Both the position numbers and the translations under genes were made by a program. A stretch of 8,302 bases of DNA from Magnetovibrio sp. (GTDB lineage Bacteria > Pseudomonadota > Alphaproteobacteria > Rhodospirillales > Magnetovibrionaceae): the NCBI GenBank assembly GCA_016763255.1, contig JAESUA010000038.1, positions 1 through 8,302 on the forward strand. Reading direction: 5' to 3'. This document shows, piece by piece, positions 1 to 6,010 of this stretch (within the stretch, counting starts at the first letter, position 1; each line of letters opens with the position of its first letter). Below the pieces are notes generated by a model. That model was not told the DNA's origin. It worked only from the letters and a program-made list of their open reading frames with translations, and searched no databases.

Positions 1-300
1 CAGCGGCCCGGACCCGGCCGCGTCCGTCGTGACGGTTGACTCGACCTCGAATTTCAATTCGAGCTCGATCGCACGACCGAAGGCGCTGACCTTTTGCACC
101 AATTGGCGCATATTTTCGCGAAAATCGATCAGTGTGCCAGGGGCGAATGGGTCGGCGAATGGGTCGGCGAATGGGTCGGCGAACCGATCGGTGGCTGGGT
201 CTTGCGCCTGAACAGGGATCGCGCCAATGGGCAAGCCGATCAGCAGGCCGATTTTCAGGCTCGTCGCCAGTATGCCTGCTAGTTTTGCCATACGGGCCAT
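1..300 (-). CDS. Exported protein of unknown family, N-terminal 100 residues (3' end outside window)
   Basis: An open frame reads leftward from an ATG at 300-298 to the window edge with no stop, giving the first 100 residues. It starts MARMAKLAGILATSLKIG, a basic n-region, and continues with a hydrophobic stretch (GLLIGLPIGAIPV) and a likely signal peptidase site at AQA before QDP (around residue 32). The mature N-terminus carries three FADP units (residues about 40-51). A probable helix follows (DFRENMRQLVQKVSAFGRAI), then an acidic/Thr-rich segment. A purine-rich AAGGGAAG lies just upstream of the ATG on this strand; the ATG at residue 4 is an alternative start. It is divergent from the DUF3179 gene. 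I do not recognise the family. The signal peptide and the bias of the frame make it a convincing gene, but no function can be given from this fragment. Confidence 0.72.
   Translation of the reverse strand, partial: MARMAKLAGILATSLKIGLLIGLPIGAIPVQAQDPATDRFADPFADPFADPFAPGTLIDFRENMRQLVQKVSAFGRAIELELKFEVESTVTTDAAGSGPL
145..180. repeat. Three perfect 12-bp tandem repeats inside the truncated exported protein
   Basis: The unit GAATGGGTCGGC occurs three times head to tail without a mismatch, followed by a degenerate start of a fourth (GAACCGATCGGT, from 181). On the minus strand it encodes FADP repeats just after the predicted signal peptide. Because the unit is a multiple of three, copy changes would keep the frame and alter only the length of the linker. 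Confidence 0.9.
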
Positions 301-431
301 GTTGCTTCCCTTACCAATGATCGATGTTTAGATAGCCTTTTTAGCTGATTCTCAGGCTAGATGGTATGGCTTGATTGTGGTGGGGCAAAGATGTTCTTGT
401 CGTCAGTCCGGTCAAGACCTATCTCCTTAGT
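301..431. promoter_or_regulatory. Divergent intergenic region with a small inverted repeat
   Basis: This region separates the leftward exported-protein gene from the rightward DUF3179 gene and must hold promoters for both. A 6-bp inverted repeat, TAGCCT at 333-338 and AGGCTA at 354-359, sits roughly in the middle and could be an operator. Promoter boxes are not convincing on either strand. The in-frame TTG at 375 would extend the DUF3179 gene into this region but is not favoured. Confidence 0.3.
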
Positions 432-1451
432 ATGGCTTATGCACGATATCCTCGACGTTTCGTACTGCGCGCGGCGCTTGCTATTGCGGCGCTTGCGGTG
501 GTGTTTCAGGGCGCGATGGCCCAAAATCCCTTTGGCGATGATGTACCGCGCTCGTGGGTGGCGGAGTGGCCGGATACGGATTTCAGCATTTCCGCGATAA
601 AATTTGGAGAGATTCAGTCCGGGGGACCGCCTAAAGACGGCATTCCGTCGATCGATAAGCCACAATTTACGCATATCGATTCGGTGAAAACCATTCCCGG
701 TACCGAACCGGTGATCACCCTGACCATCGGCGGGGAAACCAAGGTTTACCCGTTGCGCATATTGACCTGGCATGAAATCGTCAATGATCGCATCGCAGGG
801 GTGCCGGTGGCGGTGACTTATTGTCCGCTGTGCAATGCGGGTATCGTTTTTGATGCACGGTTGGGCGATGCGGAACTGACCTTTGGCACCACTGGGAAAT
901 TACGTAATTCTGACTTGGTGATGTATGACCGCCAGACCGAAACCTGGTGGCAGCAGTTTTCCGGCGAAGGCATCGTCGGCCAGCTGACTGGTCAGGTGCT
1001 CAAGATGTTGCCATCACGCATGGAGGCCTTCGATTTGGCCAAGGCGCGCCATCCCGATGCCCAGGTGTTGGTGGCCAAAAGCACCTTTAGTCGGCCTTAC
1101 GGTTCGAACCCTTATGTCGGTTACGACACCTCGGTGCGGCCGTTCTTATATGCCGGAGATTTGCCGGAAGATATCAACCCGATGATGCGGGTGGTGGTGG
1201 TGGATGGCACGGCCTGGACCTTGCCCTATCTTAAAAAACGCGAACGCGTCACCGCCGATGATTTGGTGTTGAGCTGGAGCGCGGGGCAGAACTCGGCGCT
1301 GGACACCCGCTATATCTACAAAGGTCGCGATGTCGGCAATGTGACGGTTCAGCGCAAGACCGATTCGGGGCTGAAGGATGAAATTTATCACGTCACGTTT
1401 GCCTTTGTGTTCCATGCCTTCCACCCCGAAGGCACGCTTTTCAAAGACTAA
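432..1451 (+). CDS. DUF3179 domain-containing exported protein
   Basis: The product is 339 residues. The start at ATG 432 gives a textbook signal peptide: basic MAYARYPRRF, a hydrophobic core about 11-27, and cleavage after AMA (residue 30). An upstream TTG (375) in the same frame would bury this signal and has no ribosome site. After the signal the protein shows the DUF3179 pattern: VYPLRILTWHEIVND (105-119), then VAVTYCPLCNAGIVFDA (126-142) with the paired cysteines C131 and C134, then GTTGKLRNSDLVMYDR (152-167) and a Trp-rich ETWWQQFSGEG. It ends with a conserved-looking VTFAFVFHAFHP. The family is widespread in bacteria and biochemically uncharacterised. The CPLC motif could bind metal or take part in redox chemistry in the periplasm, but that is inference. 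No good Shine-Dalgarno is seen upstream of 432. It reads in the same direction as mipZ, 57 nt away. Confidence 0.9.
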   Translation: MAYARYPRRFVLRAALAIAALAVVFQGAMAQNPFGDDVPRSWVAEWPDTDFSISAIKFGEIQSGGPPKDGIPSIDKPQFTHIDSVKTIPGTEPVITLTIGGETKVYPLRILTWHEIVNDRIAGVPVAVTYCPLCNAGIVFDARLGDAELTFGTTGKLRNSDLVMYDRQTETWWQQFSGEGIVGQLTGQVLKMLPSRMEAFDLAKARHPDAQVLVAKSTFSRPYGSNPYVGYDTSVRPFLYAGDLPEDINPMMRVVVVDGTAWTLPYLKKRERVTADDLVLSWSAGQNSALDTRYIYKGRDVGNVTVQRKTDSGLKDEIYHVTFAFVFHAFHPEGTLFKD

Positions 1452-1508
1452 TCCGCATTTTTTTCACAATGCTTTTCATAAACGTCGAGTGCCCCTACAG
1501 TCGCGTTT

Positions 1509-2297
1509 ATGAGCGCGCATATTATCGTCGTTGGTAACGAAAAGGGTGGCAGTGGCAAGTCCACCACCGTCATGCATTTGGCCGTCAGCCTGCTGCGTTT
1601 GGGCAAGCGGGTGACGGTGATTGATCTCGACGCCCGTCAGGGCACCATCAGCCGCTATTTCGAAAATCGCAAACTCCATCTGGAGCGGTCGCGGTTGAAC
1701 TTGCCGATGCCGGAACTTTTGATCCTGCGGCCCGAAGACGGCGGCGGTGACGAAGAAGGCATCGAGGCTTTATTGGAAGGCGTGTTCGAAGACGCCAGCT
1801 CTGATTCGGACGTGGTGATCGTGGACACGCCGGGTTCCGATACCGCCATGTCGCGGTTGGCGCATTCTTTTGCCGACACCTTGATCACGCCGATGAACGA
1901 CAGTTTCATCGACCTGGATGTGCTGGCCAAGATCGATCCCACCGATATGAGCATCAAAAGTCCTAGTCATTATGCCGAATTGGTGTGGCAACAGCGCATG
2001 ATGCGCGCCAAGCGCGGTGGACAAATGCCCGATTGGATCGTCATGCGAAATCGCATGGGCCATACCGGCTCCAAGAACAAACAAGAAATCGAACGCTTGG
2101 TGGCACAGTTGGCCAAGCGCATCAACTTTCGCACCGTGCCGGGCTTTTCAGAACGGGTGATTTTTCGCGAGTTGTTCCATCAAGGCCTGACCTTGATGGA
2201 CGTGGCGGAAATTAAGGGCGAAAGCGCTCTCACGATGTCCCATGTTGCGGCCCGCCAAGAAGTCCGGGCTTTGGTCGAGGCGATCAACCTTCCCTAA
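1509..2297 (+). CDS. mipZ: Division plane positioning ATPase MipZ
   Basis: The product is 262 residues, a ParA/MinD-type deviant Walker ATPase. The deviant Walker A is GNEKGGSGKST (9-19), with signature lysine K12 and phosphate-binding K17. IDLDARQGTISRYFENR (38-54) is the switch I region, and VVIVDTPGSD (102-111) the Walker B with D106. The N-terminus GNEKGG plus DLDxRQ and RYFENR are typical of MipZ rather than of ParA or MinD, as is the length. In Caulobacter MipZ binds ParB at the origin-proximal centromere, forms bipolar gradients, and blocks FtsZ assembly away from midcell; the same role is expected here. No Shine-Dalgarno is seen ahead of the ATG, though the Walker A position makes this start secure. 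No parAB or ftsZ lies nearby. A T-run at 1458-1464 upstream is not preceded by a hairpin, so readthrough from the DUF3179 gene is possible. Confidence 0.93.
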   Translation: MSAHIIVVGNEKGGSGKSTTVMHLAVSLLRLGKRVTVIDLDARQGTISRYFENRKLHLERSRLNLPMPELLILRPEDGGGDEEGIEALLEGVFEDASSDSDVVIVDTPGSDTAMSRLAHSFADTLITPMNDSFIDLDVLAKIDPTDMSIKSPSHYAELVWQQRMMRAKRGGQMPDWIVMRNRMGHTGSKNKQEIERLVAQLAKRINFRTVPGFSERVIFRELFHQGLTLMDVAEIKGESALTMSHVAARQEVRALVEAINLP

Positions 2298-2347
2298 CGT
2301 CGAAACTCGGCCTAGGTTTATGGTCTTGAATTTAAGGAGTTGCAGAC

Positions 2348-2968
2348 ATGACTTGGGAAACGGCGCTTACCCTCAGTATCGCCATCCTCGTGCTGGGCAT
2401 CACCCCGGGGCCGGGGGTGTTCGCCATCATCGCACGGGCCTTGGCGATGGGTTTGCGCCCCACGCTGGTTTACATCACGGGCATCATCGCCGGGGATATG
2501 GTGTATCTGGTTCTGGTCGCTCTCGGGCTTAATGTCCTGGTCACCCAGTACGCTGATGCTTTTGCTCTGTTGAAGATCGCGGGCGGGCTTTACCTGATTT
2601 ATCTGGGCATCCAGACTTGGCGTTCGGCCAAGGATGTGGGTGGGGATGGAGAGGGGGCAATCCAGGCTGAGAACAGCTCCGTGCGTAGCTTTCTTTCCGG
2701 TTTAAGTCTGACCCTTGGCAACCACAAGGTGGTGGTGTTTTACGTCGCATTTTTGCCCGCGTTTATCGATCTGGGGGCGCTGAGCATCAGTGGACTTCTT
2801 ATCGCCGCCCTGGTGGTGGGCCTGACCCTGTTGGTGGTGTTTACGGGCTATGCCTGGATGGCGGCACGGGCACGCAGGTTGCTGAAAACCCCGGCGGCGG
2901 TGAAGACTTTACGCCGCGGTTCAGCTGGTTTGCTGATCGGTGCAGGCGGTGTGGTGGCGGCCAGCTGA
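2348..2968 (+). CDS. LysE/RhtB family amino-acid exporter
   Basis: The product is 206 residues, the usual length of the family, and almost entirely hydrophobic with about six membrane spans. The family signature is at the N-terminus: ITPGPGVFAIIARALAMG (18-35), the GxxPGP motif followed by the conserved Gly. Other typical parts are GIIAGDMVYL (45-54), LLKIAGGLYLIYLGIQTWRS (74-93) closing span 3, a hydrophilic loop (94-113), then FLSGLSLTLGNHKVVVFYVA (115-134). Family members export lysine, arginine, homoserine, threonine or other small metabolites by proton exchange; the substrate cannot be told from sequence. A strong AAGGAG (2334-2339) is 8 nt from the ATG. It is the first gene of a likely three-gene operon with the VWA and J-domain genes. 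Whether transport is linked to their function is unclear. Confidence 0.9.
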   Translation: MTWETALTLSIAILVLGITPGPGVFAIIARALAMGLRPTLVYITGIIAGDMVYLVLVALGLNVLVTQYADAFALLKIAGGLYLIYLGIQTWRSAKDVGGDGEGAIQAENSSVRSFLSGLSLTLGNHKVVVFYVAFLPAFIDLGALSISGLLIAALVVGLTLLVVFTGYAWMAARARRLLKTPAAVKTLRRGSAGLLIGAGGVVAAS

Positions 2969-2972
2969 TCTT

Positions 2973-3692
2973 ATGGCGGACAACAAAGACAATCTGCCTA
3001 CGAAATCTTGCGATGTATCGTCCATCGATACGTTTCTCAAGGATATGAACAAAACCCCGGTGCCGTTCAAGGATGGTGGCGGGGGACGATTGGTGTTTGC
3101 CATGGATGCCACCGCATCACGCGAACACAGCTGGGATATGGCCGCACGCATCCAGGGCGATATGTTTGAAGCCACCCGTAACATCGGCGGACTGGCGGTG
3201 CAGTTGGCGTTCTTTCGCGGTTTTGGTGAATTTAAGGTTTCCGGCTGGCTGAGTGATGCCAAAGAAATCCACCGCCTGATGAGTTCGGTTCATTGTCTGG
3301 CCGGTCAAACCCAAGTCGGCAAGGTGCTCAAACATGCGCGCAATCAGGCCACCCGGTCGGGCATCCGTGCGGTGGTCTACGTCGGTGATTGTTTTGAAGA
3401 AGACGTTGACCTGGTCGCACATGTGGCGGGCGAATTGGGTATTTTAGGGGTGCCGGTGTTTACCTTTCATGAAGGCCATGATGTCAACGCCGAACGGGCG
3501 TTTCGTCACATTGCCAAGCTCAGCGGCGGCGCTTATGCGCATTTTGATGCAGCCAGTGCCGACATGCTGAAAAAACTGCTCAGCGCGGTGGCGGTGTTTG
3601 CCGCCGGTGGGCGCAGCGCGTTGGATGAGTATGCCACCTTACAAGGCGGCGATATTTTGCAGATCACCCAGCAGATGAAGAAGGGAGGCTGA
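2973..3692 (+). CDS. VWA domain-containing protein with variant MIDAS motif
   Basis: The product is 239 residues, with no signal peptide or membrane span, so probably cytoplasmic. It is one von Willebrand factor A domain. Strand 1 ends in the metal site RLVFAMDATASR (39-50), with D45, T47 and S49 forming a DxTxS variant of the usual DxSxS. The other two MIDAS ligands are plausibly T113 (GGQTQ-like loop, 110-114) and D139 (VVYVGDC, 134-140), so the site looks complete. Later strands are GVPVFTFHEG (159-168) and GGAYAHFD (185-192). Its ATG is 4 nt after the exporter stop and has no clear Shine-Dalgarno, suggesting translational coupling. A GTG at 2940 would overlap the exporter and is less likely. 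It lies 2 nt before the J-domain gene. VWA proteins usually mediate metal-dependent protein binding, often with a chaperone or AAA ATPase partner. The partner here may be the neighbouring J-protein, by inference only. Confidence 0.85.
   Translation: MADNKDNLPTKSCDVSSIDTFLKDMNKTPVPFKDGGGGRLVFAMDATASREHSWDMAARIQGDMFEATRNIGGLAVQLAFFRGFGEFKVSGWLSDAKEIHRLMSSVHCLAGQTQVGKVLKHARNQATRSGIRAVVYVGDCFEEDVDLVAHVAGELGILGVPVFTFHEGHDVNAERAFRHIAKLSGGAYAHFDAASADMLKKLLSAVAVFAAGGRSALDEYATLQGGDILQITQQMKKGG
3682..3688 (+). promoter_or_regulatory. Strong ribosome binding site setting a GTG start
   Basis: AGGGAGG lies inside the last codons of the VWA gene, 6 nt before the GTG at 3695. It decides that the J-domain protein starts at this GTG, 2 nt past the VWA stop, and points to coupled translation of the two genes. 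Confidence 0.75.
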
Positions 3693-3694
3693 AG

Positions 3695-4447
3695 GTGTCC
3701 TTTTTCATTCTTGGTATTGCCGTTTTGATTGCCGTGTTGTTGATGGCGCGCTGGTATGTCAGCGTACCGCCGAAAACATTGCTGTCGGGGGGCAAATGGC
3801 TTGTATTTGGCGTGGCGCTCGGGCTGGTCTTGTGGCTGATGTTGAGCGGCAAATTGTGGGCTGCGGTGGCGGCCTTGCCGGCCATTTTGGTATGGCTCAT
3901 GCGCATGTTGGGCGGATTGCGGATTGCGCGCATGCTTGCCCGCCTGATTGGTCTGGGCGGTGCCGCAAAGGGCTGGAGCAGCCCCGGTGCGGATGGTGGG
4001 CCAAGTTCTGGGCAGAGCTCCTATGTGCATACGCGCTTTGTTGTGATGCACTTGGATCATGGCTCGGGTCATGTGTCGGGCCAGGTGTTGGAGGGCCGGT
4101 TTGCTGGCCGGGCCTTGGAAAGCTTAAGCCTTAACGAACTTCTTCAGCTTTATGGTGAGGCCCAAATCGATGCCGACAGCGCCCGGGTGGTCGAAGGTTA
4201 TCTGGATCGCTTCGATGCCAACTGGCGCGATGCGCACCAGCAAGACCGGTCGACGGCATACGCCGACCCCGGGAACATGGATCGACAAGAGGCGTTCAAG
4301 GTATTGGGCTTGCAGGCAGGTGCCGGTGCGGATGACATCAAAGCCGCGCATCGCCGCCTGATGGCCAATCTGCACCCCGACAAAGGCGGGTCCGATTACT
4401 TGGCCCAGCAAATCAATCGGGCTAAGGATGTGTTGCTGAAAAAGTGA
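3695..4447 (+). CDS. Membrane-anchored J-domain protein (Tim14/Pam18-like, TimB type)
   Basis: The product is 250 residues, starting at GTG. Hydrophobic segments lie at about 2-19, 35-51 and 53-69. A Gly/Ser-rich linker (85-109) and a central soluble region (about 110-180, SYVHTRFVVMHLDHGSGHVS and following) come next. A short C-terminal J-domain (about 196-250) contains QEAFKVLGL, KAAHRRLMANLHPDKGGSDY with the HPD at 227-229, and ends QQINRAKDVLLKK. HPD is the motif by which J-proteins stimulate DnaK ATP hydrolysis. The late position of the J-domain after membrane spans, its trimmed form and the HPDKGGSDYLAQQIN stretch resemble mitochondrial Tim14/Pam18 and the alphaproteobacterial relatives called TimB. 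It should recruit DnaK to the inner membrane; its client is unknown. The central region fits no family I can name. It is the last gene of the exporter-VWA-J operon and ends only 18 nt from the convergent nuclease gene, with no visible terminator between them. Confidence 0.87.
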   Translation: MSFFILGIAVLIAVLLMARWYVSVPPKTLLSGGKWLVFGVALGLVLWLMLSGKLWAAVAALPAILVWLMRMLGGLRIARMLARLIGLGGAAKGWSSPGADGGPSSGQSSYVHTRFVVMHLDHGSGHVSGQVLEGRFAGRALESLSLNELLQLYGEAQIDADSARVVEGYLDRFDANWRDAHQQDRSTAYADPGNMDRQEAFKVLGLQAGAGADDIKAAHRRLMANLHPDKGGSDYLAQQINRAKDVLLKK

Positions 4448-4465
4448 GTTACGTGGGCAAGTCAG

Positions 4466-5065
4466 TTATAGGCGGTTGGTCCAGGCGAGAAACTGCCCCA
4501 AGTCCATCACCTCAATGTGTTTGCCCTGTGGGGCGTTTTGCGCTGCGTTCCGCAACCATTTGATGGCCCCGTCACGCCAGCCGCTACCGTCAATGACGAT
4601 CACAACATGAGCTTCAGGCATGGTGTCAAAGCGCGAAGCATTGAGATAAAGGTACGGCAGCCGTTCGTCGAGAGAACCTGAAGCTTGTTGCCATTTGGCT
4701 TCGATGCGGATGTCGCCGCCCAAGTTTGGCCCTTTGAGAACAAATTCGGTACGACCCTTTTTTTCATAAATGGTTTTGTAGGGTACGTTTTTCAGCACAA
4801 CGCGCGCCGGATACGTTTGGGGCTTTTGCGACCAAATGGAATATTGAACCGGCTTGAAACCCCGGTTGACCAGGGCTGTCTCAATCAACATTTCAAGGGT
4901 TTGACCGTTCTTTTTGGCTGTTGCACCTGACGGATTGTCCGCAGCGGCCACCGACATCGGCACCATGTACACCAGGGTGAATATCAGCCAGCAGGCAAAT
5001 GCCAATATTTGCGGTGATAGGTTTAATATCCTTGCAATGCCGGTGCGTTCTTGTATTGTTCTCAT
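4466..5065 (-). CDS. PD-(D/E)XK nuclease superfamily protein with hydrophobic N-terminus
   Basis: The product is 199 residues if started at the ATG at 5065. That start has AAGAG on the minus strand 6 nt upstream, whereas the ATG at 5071 directly abuts that site. The N-terminus has a basic stretch, then a hydrophobic segment (about 19-40, LAFACWLIFTLVYMVPMSV) ending in AAAD, like a signal peptide or a single membrane anchor. The core follows: TLEMLIETALVNRGF (56-70), YEKKGRTEFVLKG (100-112), GGDIRIEAKWQQASGSLDER (116-135), then YLYLN and HVVIVIDGSGWRDGAIKWLR. E107 or D118 with E122-x-K124 fit the PD-(D/E)XK metal-binding core, and the KWQQ-SGS-DE-PYL-LN pattern is characteristic of a small putative nuclease family. 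It is divergent from a Dam-type methyltransferase, which suggests a restriction role. Parts are AT-rich (22 of 60 bases G/C at 4741-4800, counted by eye). Nuclease fold is likely; actual cleavage and target are inference. Confidence 0.75.
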   Translation of the reverse strand: MRTIQERTGIARILNLSPQILAFACWLIFTLVYMVPMSVAAADNPSGATAKKNGQTLEMLIETALVNRGFKPVQYSIWSQKPQTYPARVVLKNVPYKTIYEKKGRTEFVLKGPNLGGDIRIEAKWQQASGSLDERLPYLYLNASRFDTMPEAHVVIVIDGSGWRDGAIKWLRNAAQNAPQGKHIEVMDLGQFLAWTNRL

Positions 5066-5142
5066 TACCATCTCTTATATGTGCATTGTGCTGGTCACTG
5101 TAGCGCAATGGTTGTGGAATGGAAGGAAAGGCTTTCTTTGAC
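5066..5142. promoter_or_regulatory. Divergent control region of the nuclease and methyltransferase genes
   Basis: This short AT-rich stretch separates the two divergent starts. On the minus strand TATAAG (5080-5075) resembles a -10 box but is so close to the nuclease start that its transcript would be nearly leaderless. On the plus strand TATATG (5076-5081) overlaps it. AAGAG (5072-5076, minus) is placed 6 nt from the nuclease ATG at 5065. A palindrome GAAAGGCTTTC (5126-5136) lies just before the methyltransferase ATG at 5143 and overlaps its purine-rich GGAAGGAAAGG ribosome site. It could be an operator or a small hairpin affecting translation. No -35 box is convincing on either strand. Confidence 0.35.
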
Positions 5143-5958
5143 ATGCTTCGCCCCTTTTTGCGCTGGCCGGGCGGTAAACGCCGTTTGTTACGGGAAATCC
5201 AAAAACGTTTACCCAAACATTATAAGGGCTACTTTGAGCCATTTATTGGCGGTGGGGCGTTGTTTTTTGCCCAACGGCCCGGTTTTGGCTATATCGGAGA
5301 CTTTAACCCTGAGGTGGCGAATGCCTACAGTGTCATCAAGCACAAACCCGCCCAGTTGATTCACGAAGTGGCGCGTCATCGCAACACCGAAACGCACTAT
5401 TACGCACTGCGCAATGTGGACAGAGATCCTGAATACCGTCAGTGGACGGATGTTCAGCGTGCCGCGCGTTTTGTCTTTTTGAACCGAACTTGCTTTAACG
5501 GTATTTGTCGAATGAACCGTCGTGGTCAGTTGAATATGGGTTATGGGCATTTAAAAAAACCGACCATTATGCGCCCCGACGACATCTGGGCGGCGCACCA
5601 TGCCTTGCGCACCATACGTGTGGCCCATGCGTCGTTCGAAGAAGTCCTGAAACTTGCCCGCCCCGGTGATTTTGTCTATTTCGACCCTCCTTATGTGCCC
5701 TTGTCCGCAACGGCCAGTTTTACGGCCTACACGGCGGGTGGGTTCGGGGTGGAGCAACAGCGCGATTTATGGCGGGTGTGTGTCAAACTGCACCGCAAGG
5801 GGGTTAAATGGATGGTGTCCAATTCTTTCACGCCCATTGTGGTGGACCTTTGGCGAGCCTTTCATGTTGATACGGTTATGGCACCGCGCTCAAACGGTGT
5901 CGGTCTCAACGCGCGACGACCCGTGCGAGAGGTCTTGATCACAAATTATGTCACGTGA
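5143..5958 (+). CDS. dam: Dam-type (D12 class) DNA N6-adenine methyltransferase
   Basis: The product is 271 residues from the ATG at 5143, which gives the family-typical opening MLRPFLRWPGGKRRLL. An ATG at 5119 adds eight residues and cannot be excluded. The AdoMet-binding motif I is EPFIGGGALFF (32-42), preceded by the RWPGGK loop (7-12) that also contacts AdoMet. The catalytic motif IV is DPPY (181-184). NRTCFNGICRMNRRGQLNMG (114-133) matches the NRxxxNGxxRxNxxGxFN region of Dam proteins, and SNS at 226-228 is usual too. The enzyme transfers a methyl group from S-adenosylmethionine to adenine N6. The Dam-like recognition region makes GATC the first guess for its site, by inference. It is not CcrM, the GANTC enzyme of alphaproteobacteria, which has a different motif order. 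Its divergent neighbour is a putative nuclease, so it may be the protective half of a restriction-modification pair. Confidence 0.9.
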   Translation: MLRPFLRWPGGKRRLLREIQKRLPKHYKGYFEPFIGGGALFFAQRPGFGYIGDFNPEVANAYSVIKHKPAQLIHEVARHRNTETHYYALRNVDRDPEYRQWTDVQRAARFVFLNRTCFNGICRMNRRGQLNMGYGHLKKPTIMRPDDIWAAHHALRTIRVAHASFEEVLKLARPGDFVYFDPPYVPLSATASFTAYTAGGFGVEQQRDLWRVCVKLHRKGVKWMVSNSFTPIVVDLWRAFHVDTVMAPRSNGVGLNARRPVREVLITNYVT

Positions 5959-5981
5959 ACGAAGCCGTCAGGTTCGTGACA
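5949..5981. repeat. Imperfect inverted repeat across the dam stop codon
   Basis: The left arm TGTCACGTGAAC (5949-5960) pairs with the right arm GTTCGTGACA (5972-5981) as seven plus three base pairs, with a 2-nt bulge (TG) in the left arm and an 11-nt loop. The left arm contains the dam TGA stop. No run of T follows, so it does not have the form of an intrinsic terminator. It could be a protein-binding site or an mRNA 3'-end structure. Confidence 0.45.
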
Positions 5982-6010
5982 AGTGATGGAGGCTGTGGCA
6001 CAAAGCTTTC

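Noticed and set aside
1452..1508. T-run at 1458-1464 as a terminator of the DUF3179 gene
   Set aside because: No stable stem is visible just before the T-run, so it lacks the hairpin of an intrinsic terminator.
3533..4072. Open frame on the minus strand opposite the VWA and J-domain genes
   Set aside because: It spans parts of two genes with clear plus-strand motifs and has no recognisable domain of its own; judged an antisense shadow.
5143..5958. Identity as the cell-cycle methyltransferase CcrM
   Set aside because: The AdoMet motif FIGGGALFF precedes DPPY and the protein lacks the CcrM arrangement; it is a Dam-like D12 enzyme.
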